A stretch of DNA of 64,000 nucleotides from Clostridiales bacterium VE202-21 (GCA_000509105.1 BAIF02000062.1:45536-109535); one strand, 5' to 3'; counted from the stretch's first letter, positions 37,389 through 47,632 are shown. Program-made: numbers and translations. Notes: generated by a model from the sequence alone, not told the origin.

Positions 37389-38861
37389 TTAAAGCGCACG
37401 GAATTCGACAGGCGTCATTCCCGTTATTTTCTTGAAGAGTTCATTAAAATAACTGGCGTCTTCAATGCCTATTTCCTGTGCGATCTCGTAGTTTTTCAGA
37501 GTACTGTTTTTCAACAGGTCTTTTGCGCGTTCGATCCGTATGTCGTTCAAATAAGCTTTGAATGTTCGGCCGGTCTCCTCCTTGAATATCTTGCAGAAGT
37601 GGCTTTTGCTCAGGAAGCAGGCATTCGCAACCTCATCGAGTGTGAGCGGTTCCTTCATGTGATCCTCGATGTATTTCCGGGCTGTCATAGCGGTGGAACA
37701 GTTTGCCAGTCTTCTGCTCTCCGTCAGCTGCAGCTGTATGTACAGGAGGATTTTTCTTATCCCGTATAGGATGCCGCTCCATTTCTGCCGGTGCTGGATT
37801 TGGAAATGAATCTCATCCCAATCGCAGTATTCCAGCTGATAGCCGGAAAATTCGCGTTTGCAGCTTACTGCCAGCTCCGCCAGCGTCTGGTAGATGACAT
37901 CTTTATCCTGGCCGGAGAGATAGGTATAAAACTGTGTGATGTGCTGCTGGATCCGGTCAGGGCTGTGAGAGTAGACACTTTCCAGCAGGTTCTTTTCTTC
38001 GGTGAGCGGGTAGGGGATTGCAGGAACTTCCAGTAAGGGGATCCTTTCATAGTCCACGAACTCATCGAAGGGAAGCGCTTTATAGAAACGCAGGGCATGG
38101 CGGGCCTGTTTCATAGACTGGTATACCTCCATCATGCTCAAAACAGCGAGCCCGATTCCAATCTTAACCGAAATATTTCTGTCAGTAAAATAAGACTGCA
38201 GTTCGGTCACAATTTCTATCCGGTCTCGTTCCGGGTCCTCCAGACTGGTAACCAGATATAGATAGTTGTCCAGCATGAAACAGCAGCAGGGGTAGAAGCG
38301 GGTCTCCAGGTCAAACTGAAAATCCGCTATGTCGGTTTTGGCCGGTGAACTTTTGAAATCCGTACAACAGGCAAAAAGCCTGTGGGAATTCAGTAAAACA
38401 GAGGGGAGCTCGTCCGTAAAATGTACATAGCCATTCTGCTGAAGCGCATTAAACTTGTGAGACTTCAAGATATTGCGCTTACTCTCTTCTTCCTGGATGG
38501 TACGGGTGGCCTCAGCCAAAGTTGAGAGAAGCTCTTCCGTAACAAGAGGCTTCAGCAGGTAGGAAAAAGCGCCGTGTTTCAGCATATGCTTAGCGTACTC
38601 AAAATCATTGTATCCGCTGATTACAATGGTTTTTATTCTAATACCGGAATCCTTGATCTTTGTGACAAGTTCAAGGCCGTCCATCACAGGCATGCGGATA
38701 TCCGTAATTAGAATATCGGCTCTGTGCAAAAGCAGGTAATCTAATGCGGCCTTGCCGTTAGAGGCCGTAAAGCTGATCTCATAGCGGGTTTGTCCGATAA
38801 TTATTTTTTGAAGGGCCTTCTGGAGCAGAAATTCATCTTCGGCAATCACTATTTTAAACAT
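37389..38861 (-). CDS. Response regulator with AraC-type output domain (second system)
   Basis: The 490-residue protein has a receiver domain (1-120: IVIAEDEFLL, phospho-Asp in ILITDIRMPVMDG, Lys in YLLKPL) and a C-terminal AraC-type DNA-binding domain (about 390-488) with HFCKIFKEETGRTFKAYLND and MTPVEFRAL. Its ATG overlaps the kinase stop by one base (TAATG), so translation is coupled. The likely target is the divergent ABC operon at 40779, by arrangement. Confidence 0.94.
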   Translation of the reverse strand: MFKIVIAEDEFLLQKALQKIIIGQTRYEISFTASNGKAALDYLLLHRADILITDIRMPVMDGLELVTKIKDSGIRIKTIVISGYNDFEYAKHMLKHGAFSYLLKPLVTEELLSTLAEATRTIQEEESKRNILKSHKFNALQQNGYVHFTDELPSVLLNSHRLFACCTDFKSSPAKTDIADFQFDLETRFYPCCCFMLDNYLYLVTSLEDPERDRIEIVTELQSYFTDRNISVKIGIGLAVLSMMEVYQSMKQARHALRFYKALPFDEFVDYERIPLLEVPAIPYPLTEEKNLLESVYSHSPDRIQQHITQFYTYLSGQDKDVIYQTLAELAVSCKREFSGYQLEYCDWDEIHFQIQHRQKWSGILYGIRKILLYIQLQLTESRRLANCSTAMTARKYIEDHMKEPLTLDEVANACFLSKSHFCKIFKEETGRTFKAYLNDIRIERAKDLLKNSTLKNYEIAQEIGIEDASYFNELFKKITGMTPVEFRAL

Positions 38862-40594
38862 TACAATTCTCCTTTTTCTTTTGGCAGACGGATTGTGACT
38901 ACGGTTTCTTTATTTTGGACACTGTGGAAAGTGAGCGAGGATTTATCGCCATAGTACAGCCGCAGGCGTTCGTTAACATTGTAGATTCCGACAGAACAAC
39001 CATTCCCGGGTTTTTTTACGGAAGCCAGATTATTCTGGATTTCTTTTTCCGTCACGGGATCTGTACCCAAACCGTCGTCCATGATCTGAATGACGATCTG
39101 GCCGGCGCTTTCCCCTGCACTTATTATGATATGCCCTTTTCCCTCCTTAGTCTCAAATCCATGATAAATGCAGTTTTCTATCAGTGGCTGCAGGATTAGC
39201 CTGATAATTGGAAACTGGCCGATACTGCTGTCTACATGAAACTCCACATCAAATTTATCATTGTATCGGATTTTCTGGATGGTGAGATAGGCCTTTATAT
39301 GCTTGATCTCATCATCAATTGTTACAAATTCATCCGGCTGCCCGATGGAAAGCCGCAGCAGATGGGCGAGGAAGGTTGTCATATTGGAGATATCCTGATC
39401 GTCATTCAATATTGCAAGGGCATTGATGGAATCCAGCGTATTATAAAGAAAATGGGGGTTAATCTGTGCCTGCAGGGCCAGCAGTTCGGCCTTTCTCTTC
39501 TGCCGGTTTTCCTGCGCATTTTTCTCCATCAGCAGTTGGATATGTTCGGTCATCTTCTGGAATGAATGATAAAGAATATCAGTTTCTTCCGTTCCCTTTA
39601 CCTTTGGGAACTGATTGCTGCAGCCATCCCAGTTCCGCACATGAACGGCCAGGGCGGTGACAGGGTAAGTCAGGCGGTTGGACAGCTTGACACTGATTAC
39701 AATACTGACGATTAAGAAAAGAAAAATGATGGTCAGCATTGTATAGAGCAGAGGCGCGGCTGCCTTCGTGACGTTGGACAAAGGGATATAGACAACCGTA
39801 CTCAGGTCGGAATGATTCAGCGGATAGACCGATATAATATAATTTTCACGGTTCAGGCGTGCAGTAAAACCGGAGTCTTTCTTGAAATTAGTTGTCTGTA
39901 TCAGATTCGTCATATCCTGGGTAAAGGTACCCTCCACGAGCGTGGAATATTGTACAGAGCCATTGGCATCTACGAGGCAGGCGCCGCTGCCGTCCCCCAG
40001 ATCGACGTTATTGAGCATCTCAAAAATATCATCTATGATAATGCTGCCAATCACGTAATATCCGCTTGTAACGGAGGAATTCGATACGGACTTAATACAG
40101 GACAGCGAGTAATGCCCATTGTTATTGCTGTGAATCAGAGGGACGAATCGGGCATTAAGATAAACCTCGCTCTTGTCATAATAATCGCAGAGTTCAAGCA
40201 GGCTTTTTTCATCATACATGTTAAACAAGGAGATCATTTTTTTGCCGTTATATATAATAGAAATATCATCGAAACCATTCTGCTGGGTGGCTGCACTCCA
40301 CAGTACCTTTTTTACATCGCTGCGGGAAGAGGAAATGCCGGGAGTAATAAAATGGCTTCCGAAAAAACGGATCTCGGAAGAATAGGCCACAGACTCGATC
40401 TGTTCGTCAATCCCCTCCATGAATAGTTCAATATTTTTGCACAGTTGGTTCGCGATCTGATTATTGTACTGTACGGAGACAGAAATAATATTCTGATAGA
40501 TAAACCGGTAGCAGAGCAGCGCCATAATAACGGCTATAGCCAGTACAAAGCCTATGGTAAAAGCGGTCAGCTGTTTTTTGAATGAGCGGAACAT
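38861..40594 (-). CDS. Sensor histidine kinase, YesM type
   Basis: The 577-residue membrane protein has a first membrane segment at about 12-32, an extracellular sensor region of about 250 residues, and a second membrane segment (TMLTIIFLFLIVSIVISV). A HAMP-like linker, the His_kinase domain with phospho-acceptor in QINPHFLYNTLDSI, and an ATPase domain with LQPLIENCIYHGF follow. It phosphorylates the overlapping response regulator. The neighbouring sugar ABC operon suggests that it senses an extracellular carbohydrate, perhaps through the binding protein. Confidence 0.95.
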   Translation of the reverse strand: MFRSFKKQLTAFTIGFVLAIAVIMALLCYRFIYQNIISVSVQYNNQIANQLCKNIELFMEGIDEQIESVAYSSEIRFFGSHFITPGISSSRSDVKKVLWSAATQQNGFDDISIIYNGKKMISLFNMYDEKSLLELCDYYDKSEVYLNARFVPLIHSNNNGHYSLSCIKSVSNSSVTSGYYVIGSIIIDDIFEMLNNVDLGDGSGACLVDANGSVQYSTLVEGTFTQDMTNLIQTTNFKKDSGFTARLNRENYIISVYPLNHSDLSTVVYIPLSNVTKAAAPLLYTMLTIIFLFLIVSIVISVKLSNRLTYPVTALAVHVRNWDGCSNQFPKVKGTEETDILYHSFQKMTEHIQLLMEKNAQENRQKRKAELLALQAQINPHFLYNTLDSINALAILNDDQDISNMTTFLAHLLRLSIGQPDEFVTIDDEIKHIKAYLTIQKIRYNDKFDVEFHVDSSIGQFPIIRLILQPLIENCIYHGFETKEGKGHIIISAGESAGQIVIQIMDDGLGTDPVTEKEIQNNLASVKKPGNGCSVGIYNVNERLRLYYGDKSSLTFHSVQNKETVVTIRLPKEKGEL

Positions 40595-40778
40595 GAAAAT
40601 CCCCCTTCCTATTTAAATTAAATTTAGGTTATAACATTTACCGGAAATATGCAATTGCTTTGGATATAGGAAAAGAATTTTGCCATAGAAAATAAGAATT
40701 CAGTTTCTTTTCCTTTCCCTTATTTTTCCGTATACTTTATTTAGAAAAAGAAAATTTATAATTTACAGGAGGTAGAAA

Positions 40779-42110
40779 ATGAGAGCATTAAAGAAAGTAA
40801 TAAGTGTAGGGCTTGCGGCGGCAATGGTTACATCACTTGCGGCAGGATGCAGCAGCAAGCAGGAGGATTCCGGTTCTGATAAAGAACCTGTAACGATCAG
40901 ATTCTATTCAACTTTAGGCGAAGCGGAACCGGGATACAAACCGGTTATGGAACTTGTAGAACAGTTTGAGAAGGATAATCCGGATATCAAAGTGGAACTG
41001 GAGGTACAGTCCAGCTCACAATATCACGAGAAACTGGTATCCGAGATCGCCTCCGATACTCTTGCTAATGTGTTTATGCACTGGGGCGGCGCTGAGATGT
41101 ATGAGGCAGTGCAGTCTGGAAAAGTTTTGGATATGACGGAGAAGATGGATGCAGAACCGGAGTTTAAGGCACAGTTTGCTGATGTTACCCTGAATGCCCT
41201 GAATCTGCGGTATGATGACATAGAGGGGATGTGGGGCGTACCGTTCTCCAGCGTATCGGGCGGATTCTATTATAATAAAGCTTTATTTGAAAAAGCCGGA
41301 ATCAAAGAGGTTCCCGCTACCTGGGACGAGCTTTTGGATTGTGTGGAAAAATTAAAGGCGGTGGATGTCATTCCCTGGGCTTTAGGCGCAAAAGACGGAT
41401 GGCGTGTAGAACACCTGTATTCTGCAATTTTCTATAGGATGAACGGAGTAGAAGGGGCCAAGGCGCTTGGCGATCGAAGCATGAAATATTCTTCTCCTGA
41501 AGCGGTGGCTGCATGGGAGGAACTGCAGAAGCTGGTAGATATGGAAGCCTTTGGGCCGGAGCCTGCATCTGTAGATTTTTCGAACGAAATGACGATGCTC
41601 CAGACAGGGAAAGCGGCTTTGAACTTTGGAATCTCAGCTCATGCGGAGGCGTATACGGGCCCGGATTCTGAGGTCGGTGATGACATTGACTTCTTTGAGA
41701 TGCCTGTATTTGAAGGAAAAGAAGAATTTGCGAAGAATAACTTCGGGGGCGGAGACATCGCCCTGGGAATTGCAACCAATGCTTCGGATGAACAGATTGA
41801 AGCATCCTGGAAACTCTGCAAGGCACTTTGCGGTGTTGAGGGACAGACGGTTCTTGCCAACAGTAATGCGGTGCTTGTAGCTAATAAAGATGTGGAGGCG
41901 GATCCTGAAAAGGTAAACCGTCTGAATAGTAAATTTGCCGATGTCATTAATAACGCGGACGCAGCAACGACCGACGTGACCAACTACGACAAAGTATCCA
42001 CAATGCTAACCAAAATCAGAGACGTGGCCTCTGCACTGGTGAACGGGCAGCTAACCCCGGAACAGGCCGGAAAAGAACTTGATGCGGAAGTGGAAATGTA
42101 CAGCGAGTAA
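40779..42110 (+). CDS. Sugar ABC transporter substrate-binding lipoprotein (family 1)
   Basis: The 443-residue protein has a lipoprotein signal with cysteine at residue 24 in SLAAGCSSK. The mature part is a family-1 solute-binding protein of the oligosaccharide type (VTIRFYSTLGEAEPG, WGVPFSSVSGGFYYN, LQTGKAALNFG). It delivers oligosaccharides or glycosides to the two permeases downstream. It is divergent from the YesM/YesN pair. AGGAGG precedes the ATG and a -10-like TATACT lies at 40731-40736. Confidence 0.94.
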   Translation: MRALKKVISVGLAAAMVTSLAAGCSSKQEDSGSDKEPVTIRFYSTLGEAEPGYKPVMELVEQFEKDNPDIKVELEVQSSSQYHEKLVSEIASDTLANVFMHWGGAEMYEAVQSGKVLDMTEKMDAEPEFKAQFADVTLNALNLRYDDIEGMWGVPFSSVSGGFYYNKALFEKAGIKEVPATWDELLDCVEKLKAVDVIPWALGAKDGWRVEHLYSAIFYRMNGVEGAKALGDRSMKYSSPEAVAAWEELQKLVDMEAFGPEPASVDFSNEMTMLQTGKAALNFGISAHAEAYTGPDSEVGDDIDFFEMPVFEGKEEFAKNNFGGGDIALGIATNASDEQIEASWKLCKALCGVEGQTVLANSNAVLVANKDVEADPEKVNRLNSKFADVINNADAATTDVTNYDKVSTMLTKIRDVASALVNGQLTPEQAGKELDAEVEMYSE

Positions 42111-42131
42111 AGAATGAGGGATCAAACAGAG

Positions 42132-42170
42132 CATGCGGGGAAGAGCGCCCCTTCCGGGCGCCGGGCATGC
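42132..42170 (+). promoter_or_regulatory. GC-rich stem-loop between binding protein and permease
   Basis: GCGCCC (42145-42150) pairs with GGGCGC (42156-42161), and outer GCATGC blocks at 42132 and 42165 can pair with each other. No T run follows. It has the same place as hairpins after the other two binding-protein genes of the window. Confidence 0.65.
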
Positions 42171-42200
42171 CCTGCCCCGGAAAAACAGGAGGTGTAACAG

Positions 42201-43106
42201 TTGCTGGATTTTAAAAAGAATAAAAAGCTCGCAATTGCATTTTTGCTCCCGGCATTCGCTTTTTATATTATATTTATGATAAGCCCTGTATTTGAGACAG
42301 CGTTTTTGTCTTTTTTTAAGTGGCGCGGAATTGGAGGCAGTGAATTCTCATTTATCGGGCTTCGGAATTATGCAAAGGTGTTTACGGACCCGAAGTTCTG
42401 GACCAGCTTTGGGCGTTTGATATATTTTGTTGTGATCAGTGTTGTATCCCAAATGGTAATCGGATTTATACTGGCATATCTTGTCTCTTTAAAACTGAAG
42501 GGCTCGAGATTCTTCAAGCTGACCTTTTTCCTGCCGGCGGTATTGTCTGTAACCGCTGTATCCCTCATGTGGAAGATGATTTTATCTACCAATGAAGGCA
42601 TGCTGAACATGCTTTTGAACAACATGGGTCTGGGGACACTGGCAAGGTCCTGGCTGACGGATCCGGACATTTGTTTTACCGTGATTACGCTGATTAATAC
42701 ATGGCTTCAGGTAGGGATGCCCTTTGTAATCCTGCTCGCTGGACTGATCGGCATACCGGGTGAACTGTATGAGGCGGCTGCGATTGACGGAGCCAACAGC
42801 TGGAATATGGTCTTTAAAATCACAATCCCAATGATGAAAGAAATACTGGCGGTGGCGACAATTCTAGTTCTGTCTAATTCCATGAAAGCCTTCGATGTCT
42901 TTTATGTAATCACCAGCGGAACATTCGGACCTGGAGAAGCCAATATGGTTCCTATGGGGTATATGTACATCACCTCCTTTCGGGGAAATGATTTCGGCAG
43001 GGGAAGCGTGATGGCCCTGTTTGTCATGCTGGTCGGCGCAATTGCATCTGTTTTTGTGTATTTCAAGGGGTTCCAGGGAAAGAAAGGAGATGCTTCGGAT
43101 GATTAA
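42201..43106 (+). CDS. Sugar ABC transporter permease (MalF/UgpA-like)
   Basis: Translation starts at TTG 42201 behind ACAGGAGGTG; no ATG is suitably placed. The 301-residue protein has six hydrophobic segments and the EAA-type loop that contacts the ATPase (YEAAAIDGANSWNMVFKITI). It forms the channel with the next permease. No ATPase gene is in this operon, so it must share one encoded elsewhere, as is common for family-1 sugar importers of Gram-positive bacteria. Confidence 0.94.
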   Translation: MLDFKKNKKLAIAFLLPAFAFYIIFMISPVFETAFLSFFKWRGIGGSEFSFIGLRNYAKVFTDPKFWTSFGRLIYFVVISVVSQMVIGFILAYLVSLKLKGSRFFKLTFFLPAVLSVTAVSLMWKMILSTNEGMLNMLLNNMGLGTLARSWLTDPDICFTVITLINTWLQVGMPFVILLAGLIGIPGELYEAAAIDGANSWNMVFKITIPMMKEILAVATILVLSNSMKAFDVFYVITSGTFGPGEANMVPMGYMYITSFRGNDFGRGSVMALFVMLVGAIASVFVYFKGFQGKKGDASDD

Positions 43107-43932
43107 GCGTGGTTTTAGCATTGGAAAACTGATCTGTTATATTGTACTGATAATTTGGGCGGTTATTACGATCTACCCGCTGATCTATACCTTTCTGACA
43201 TCGTTTAAAACACAGACCTCCATGTATACAAATATGTTCGGCCTTCCGGAAACCTGGCACTTTGAAAATTATGCAGGGCTGTTTGCGGATATGGGGTTTG
43301 GAAAAAGCATTTTTAACAGCTTCTTTATCACCATAACTACAGTCGTGTGCCAGCTGGTCATCAGCTGTATGGTATCCTTTGTCATTACACAGATTCGCTT
43401 TAAAAGTTCCAATAAAGTTCTGGGACTGTTTGTAATCGGGATGCTGATTCCTGCCCAGGTGTTAATTATACCAATCTCAATCATGGCAAAGTACATGGAC
43501 GGATACAACAACCTTCCGTTTTTGATCTGCGTATACATAGCTACGGGAATGCCATATATGATATTTGTAATCTGCGGGTTTATGAAAAATCTGCCCAAAG
43601 AACTGATGGAGGCCGGCCTGATTGACGGCTGCAATGGGCTCAAAACGTTTACTAAAATTGTGGTACCGCTGAGCAGGCCCGCGATTGCAACGATGGGAAT
43701 GCTGTCTTTTATTGGAACATGGAATGAAATGATTATTGCGCTGATATTATTAAAGAAAAATGAACTCAAAACAGTTTCGCTGGCATTAAATATGTTTGCC
43801 GGGGACCGGTTTTCAAATTTTCCGGGGATGTGTGCAGCCGTTATGATAGGAGTTCTTCCTACGATGCTGATTTACTTCATCTTCCAGGAGAATATCATTG
43901 CGGGTATGACGGCGGGAGCGGTCAAAGGTTAG
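43099..43932 (+). CDS. Sugar ABC transporter permease (MalG/UgpE-like)
   Basis: The ATG at 43099 follows AAAGGAG at a normal distance and overlaps the first permease by eight bases. The 277-residue protein has six membrane segments and the EAA loop LMEAGLIDGCNGLKTFTKIV. It pairs with the MalF-like subunit. Together with the binding protein at 40779 it forms an oligosaccharide importer that lacks a local ATPase. Confidence 0.94.
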   Translation: MIKRGFSIGKLICYIVLIIWAVITIYPLIYTFLTSFKTQTSMYTNMFGLPETWHFENYAGLFADMGFGKSIFNSFFITITTVVCQLVISCMVSFVITQIRFKSSNKVLGLFVIGMLIPAQVLIIPISIMAKYMDGYNNLPFLICVYIATGMPYMIFVICGFMKNLPKELMEAGLIDGCNGLKTFTKIVVPLSRPAIATMGMLSFIGTWNEMIIALILLKKNELKTVSLALNMFAGDRFSNFPGMCAAVMIGVLPTMLIYFIFQENIIAGMTAGAVKG

Positions 43933-43960
43933 GCGCGCCCGGAAAAGTGCGGATAGTCTG

Positions 43961-44012
43961 GCGGGGGGAACCCCCGCATGGGCAGCAGCAGTTCAGCCAT
44001 GCCCGAACTGCT
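43961..44012 (+). promoter_or_regulatory. Two consecutive intercistronic hairpins
   Basis: GCGGGGG (43961-43967) pairs with CCCCCGC (43971-43977). AGCAGTTC (43987-43994) pairs with GAACTGCT (44005-44012), and a competing GGGCA / TGCCC pairing is possible. They separate the transport genes from the glycosidase gene, probably as an mRNA processing or partial-termination site. Confidence 0.55.
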
Positions 44013-44035
44013 AACATTATAAATTGGAGGTATAT

Positions 44036-46087
44036 ATGGGAAAACTGCCATTTCGTGAAATTCATCTGGATTTTCACACAAATGAGACGATAAAAAATAT
44101 AGGGGAGAGATTTGACCCCGAAGAATTTGCGCAGACATTAAAGAAAGCACATGTAAATTCGGTCACTCTGTTTGCAAGATGCCATCACGGCATGATTTAT
44201 TATGACTCCAAAAAGAATCCGGAGCGTGTGCATCCAAATCTTGTGAATAAAAATCTTCTTAAGGAGCAGATTGAGGCCTGCCGTAAAATTGGAATCCGTA
44301 CTCCGGTCTATACAACGGTGCAGTGGGACTACTACACCTCACAGAGGCACAGGGAGTGGCTTTGTATCGATGAGAACGGGCAGTCAATCGGTGAGTCCGG
44401 CAGGAAGCAGGAGCCGTTTGAGGCAGGCTTTTACGAGACGCTGTGCCTGAATACCGGTTACCGGGAATTTTTGAAAGAGCACGTGGAAGAGATTCTGGAT
44501 ACATTTGAGGTAATCGACGGATTGTTTCTGGACATTGTTTTTCCCGTGCCCTGTGCATGTCCTGCCTGCAGAAAGCTGATGGAACAGAACGGATACAATC
44601 CTCTGGACCGCGGGGACAGGCTGGAATTTTATAAGAAAACAATCGACGAATGGCAGCGAGAAATGACAGAATTTATCCACAGCAAATCTGAGAATACCAC
44701 GATCTTTTACAACAGAGGACATGTGGGGACGGATCAGAGGCGCAATGGGGATACCTATACCCATTACGAGCTGGAGTCGCTCCCGAGCGGTATCTGGGGA
44801 TATCTTCACTTTCCCTCCACAGTGCGCTATGCCAGGAACCTGGGGAAAGAATATCTCGCCCAGACAGGCAAATTCCATACCATGTGGGGTGATTTTCATT
44901 CCTACAAGAACCAGGCAGCTCTGGAATTTGAATGTTTTCATATGCTGGCAATGGGGGCAAAGTGCCTAATCGGGGATCAGCTCAATCCAGACGGGAGGCT
45001 GTCACCTGCGGTTTATGACCTTATAGGAAAAGTGTATGAGCAGGTAGAAGAAAAAGAGGCCTGGTGCGATGACGTGAAACCCGCAGTGGAAATAGGCGTA
45101 TTTACCGCAGAGGAATTTGTGGGTGCCTCAAATGACAATCTGCCGAAATCACTCCAGGGAGCAGTCAGGATGCTTCAGGAATGCGCATTTCAATTTGACG
45201 TGGTGGACACGCAGAGTGACTTCGCAAAATACAGGCTGCTGATCCTTCCGGACCAAATCCCTGTTGATCCGCTGTTTGCCGATAAACTTTCCATTTATAT
45301 GGAAAATGGAGGAAAGGCTATATTTACGTGTAAATCGGGACTCACTCCCGACGAAGCCAGCTTCGCACTGGATATCGGCGTAACAAAGAGAGAGGAACAG
45401 CCAGTTGACGTATACGGAGAAGATGTAGTCGGAAAGATCTATGACAGAGGAGATTACTGCCAGTATATTCTTCCGGGGGATGTGATCGGAAAGGATCTGC
45501 CAAAGGACTATCATGTCATGTATGCGAGAGGCGTCGACGTGGATGCAAAAGAGGGAGCAAACGTGCTTGTAAATGCGTATGCCTCTGTTTTTGACAGAGA
45601 TTACCGGTACTTTTGTTCACACAGGCAGTCGCCCTGCTCGGGAGAAATAGCACAGCCGGCTGTCGTACAAAACGGAAACAGCATTTATTTTTCACATCCT
45701 GTCTTCATACAATATCAATACAATGCACCTCTCTGGTGCAAAAAAATGGTGAAGGATGCGGTATGTCTGCTTCTTCAGGAACGGATTATCACACATAACG
45801 GACCTTCCGCACTGCTTACCGCTGTAAATGACCAGCCGGCCCAAAACAGAAGGATTGTGCATCTGCTGCATTACATTCCTGAAAGGCGCTGCGAATCTAT
45901 TGACGTCATTGAGGATGTGCTGCCTGTTTATAATATTGAGTGCAGTGTAGAAGTACCGGGAGAAGTGAAAGGAGTATACTGCCAGCCGCAGAATGTTCCG
46001 CTTGAGTACCGATCTGAAAAGGAAAGAGTGATATTCCATGTCCCGGAGGTGAACGGACACCAGATTGTGGAAGTAAGATTATCTTAG
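44036..46087 (+). CDS. Putative glycoside hydrolase, GHL6-like with beta-galactosidase-trimerisation-like domain
   Basis: The ATG at 44036 follows TTGGAGG and is preferred to an ATG at 44024. The 683-residue protein has an N-terminal TIM barrel with VNSVTLFARCHHGMIYYDSK, CRKIGIRTPVYTTVQWDYY and VIDGLFLDIVFPVPCACPAC, typical of hypothetical glycosyl hydrolase 6 proteins. The middle part resembles the trimerisation domain of GH42 enzymes. It has no signal peptide. It lies in the operon of the family-1 importer, so it probably cuts the imported oligosaccharide. The specificity is unknown. Confidence 0.78.
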   Translation: MGKLPFREIHLDFHTNETIKNIGERFDPEEFAQTLKKAHVNSVTLFARCHHGMIYYDSKKNPERVHPNLVNKNLLKEQIEACRKIGIRTPVYTTVQWDYYTSQRHREWLCIDENGQSIGESGRKQEPFEAGFYETLCLNTGYREFLKEHVEEILDTFEVIDGLFLDIVFPVPCACPACRKLMEQNGYNPLDRGDRLEFYKKTIDEWQREMTEFIHSKSENTTIFYNRGHVGTDQRRNGDTYTHYELESLPSGIWGYLHFPSTVRYARNLGKEYLAQTGKFHTMWGDFHSYKNQAALEFECFHMLAMGAKCLIGDQLNPDGRLSPAVYDLIGKVYEQVEEKEAWCDDVKPAVEIGVFTAEEFVGASNDNLPKSLQGAVRMLQECAFQFDVVDTQSDFAKYRLLILPDQIPVDPLFADKLSIYMENGGKAIFTCKSGLTPDEASFALDIGVTKREEQPVDVYGEDVVGKIYDRGDYCQYILPGDVIGKDLPKDYHVMYARGVDVDAKEGANVLVNAYASVFDRDYRYFCSHRQSPCSGEIAQPAVVQNGNSIYFSHPVFIQYQYNAPLWCKKMVKDAVCLLLQERIITHNGPSALLTAVNDQPAQNRRIVHLLHYIPERRCESIDVIEDVLPVYNIECSVEVPGEVKGVYCQPQNVPLEYRSEKERVIFHVPEVNGHQIVEVRLS

Positions 46088-46117
46088 GAGCAAGAGTATA
46101 AACGATAGGAGGATGTA

Positions 46118-47128
46118 ATGAACCGAACGCAGATTGTAAAGAAATCTCTGAATTTTGAAGATCCCGGAATAGTGCCATATTCTATATATCTGACAGAAGA
46201 GGGGTATGGGCTATACGGAGACCGTCTGATTGACGACTATGGAAATGAAAAAATACAGACGGACTATCGGCAGGGTAAGCTAAGCCAAAAGGAAGCTGCA
46301 TCCCTTGCAATTGGTAATTTTATTCTTTATGCTGAAGCACCTTGGTGGGACTGGATTAACCTTCCGGCAGAGTTTAAAGAAGAGGACACTCCCGAGGGAT
46401 TACCTGATACAATCGGAAAAGGAAGCTATGAAGCATTTTTTGAAAAGGTGGAATATCTGAAAAAGAATTACGATGCATACATTTTGGTTACCATTTGGGG
46501 AAGCCACTGGGAAAAGGCCTATTTCAGCCGGGGCATAGAAAACTTTCTGTGCGACCTGGCGGCTGCCCCAGAGTGGTGCCGTAAACTGCTGGAGCTCATC
46601 ATCAGAAAAAACCTTGTTATGCTCGAAAACATCTTGACATGCCCATATATAGACGGCGTGCTTCTAGGATCAGACTGGGGAACACAAAATGACCTGATCA
46701 TGTCCCCCGAGTGCTTCCGCACCCTTATCAAAGAAGGCGAGATCCAAGAGTATAAGTTAATAAAAAAATACAAGAAAAATGTTTTTGTACATTCATGTGG
46801 AAATATCATACGGATTATGGATGACCTTGCAGAGATGGGAGTAGAGTGCCTGAATCCCATCCAGCCCGAGTGCATGGATATCTACCGGCTAAAAAAGGAT
46901 TATGGAAAGCGCATCGCATTCTATGGGGGGATCAGCACACAAAGAGTGCTGCCTTATGGGACTGCGGAGGAAGTGGAAGCGGAGGCCAGAAAAGTCATAG
47001 AAGCCATGAAAGAAAATGGAGGGTATATTACAGGGCCGTCCCAGGAGATCCAGGAGGATGTACCTTATGAAAACCTCTGCGCACTCATAAAAACCGCAAA
47101 TCAATATGGGAGTAGTAACGAGCTTTAG
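46118..47128 (+). CDS. UroD-fold protein, methyltransferase-like (H-x-C present)
   Basis: The 336-residue protein is of the UroD superfamily: DGVLLGSDWGTQNDLIMSPE, then FVHSCGNIIRIMDDLAEMGV, ECLNPIQPE and FYGGISTQ. The HSCG motif matches the zinc site of methyltransferase-like members, as in the copy at 6547. It ends the importer-glycosidase operon and follows the glycosidase by 30 bases behind ATAGGAGG. No corrinoid-binding protein is nearby. A link to O-methylated sugars is only a hypothesis. Confidence 0.86.
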   Translation: MNRTQIVKKSLNFEDPGIVPYSIYLTEEGYGLYGDRLIDDYGNEKIQTDYRQGKLSQKEAASLAIGNFILYAEAPWWDWINLPAEFKEEDTPEGLPDTIGKGSYEAFFEKVEYLKKNYDAYILVTIWGSHWEKAYFSRGIENFLCDLAAAPEWCRKLLELIIRKNLVMLENILTCPYIDGVLLGSDWGTQNDLIMSPECFRTLIKEGEIQEYKLIKKYKKNVFVHSCGNIIRIMDDLAEMGVECLNPIQPECMDIYRLKKDYGKRIAFYGGISTQRVLPYGTAEEVEAEARKVIEAMKENGGYITGPSQEIQEDVPYENLCALIKTANQYGSSNEL

Positions 47129-47632
47129 ACTCGTTGACGGATGGGGGGGACGCGAATGACGAGGTGAGTGCGGGAGCTGTTGCATCCAAACGGTAGTTAA
47201 GAGCTCATTCCCTGGAGAGGTCCCGTACGGTAGCAGCGGATGGGATAGAACTGGTGATTCGTTTCTGTTGGTGTAAGTTTTAGATTGCCTTGTTATCCGT
47301 GAATATACTGGTCTTCAAAAACAGTCCCAAAGGACCCATACATAAAAGCCTTAAAATTTATTTAAGCAAGATGCATGATACGCATAGCCCACTTCATCCG
47401 CTGCCCCCGTTTGAGCGCCACCTTAGTAACGGGGCATAACCTACCGGTCGGATGAACCAGTTTACCGTGAGCCGCAGCATCTCCCGGCTCACGGTAAGCG
47501 TCCCCCTTCCATCCGCGCCTGGGCGGGCTAAAACCCGCCGCTAAATCCCGATTGATATGTTTGGGGAAATACTTTATAATGTAATGGATTGATAGCGGTG
47601 CAGGACCTTCAGAGGAGGTACGGATAACGAAG
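47129..47632. other. Structured intergenic region
   Basis: No gene is recognised in these 504 bases. Several stems are visible. TTACCGTGAGCCG (47462-47474) pairs perfectly with CGGCTCACGGTAA (47485-47497). TTCATCCG near 47392 can pair with CGGATGAA near 47446, enclosing a CCCCGTT / AACGGGG stem. GGCGGG and CCCGCC near 47522-47538 form a short hairpin. The block around 47396 (ATCCGCTGCCCCCGT) recurs with one change at the right end of the window. The 3' end carries GAGGAGG before the LacI-type gene. Confidence 0.55.
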
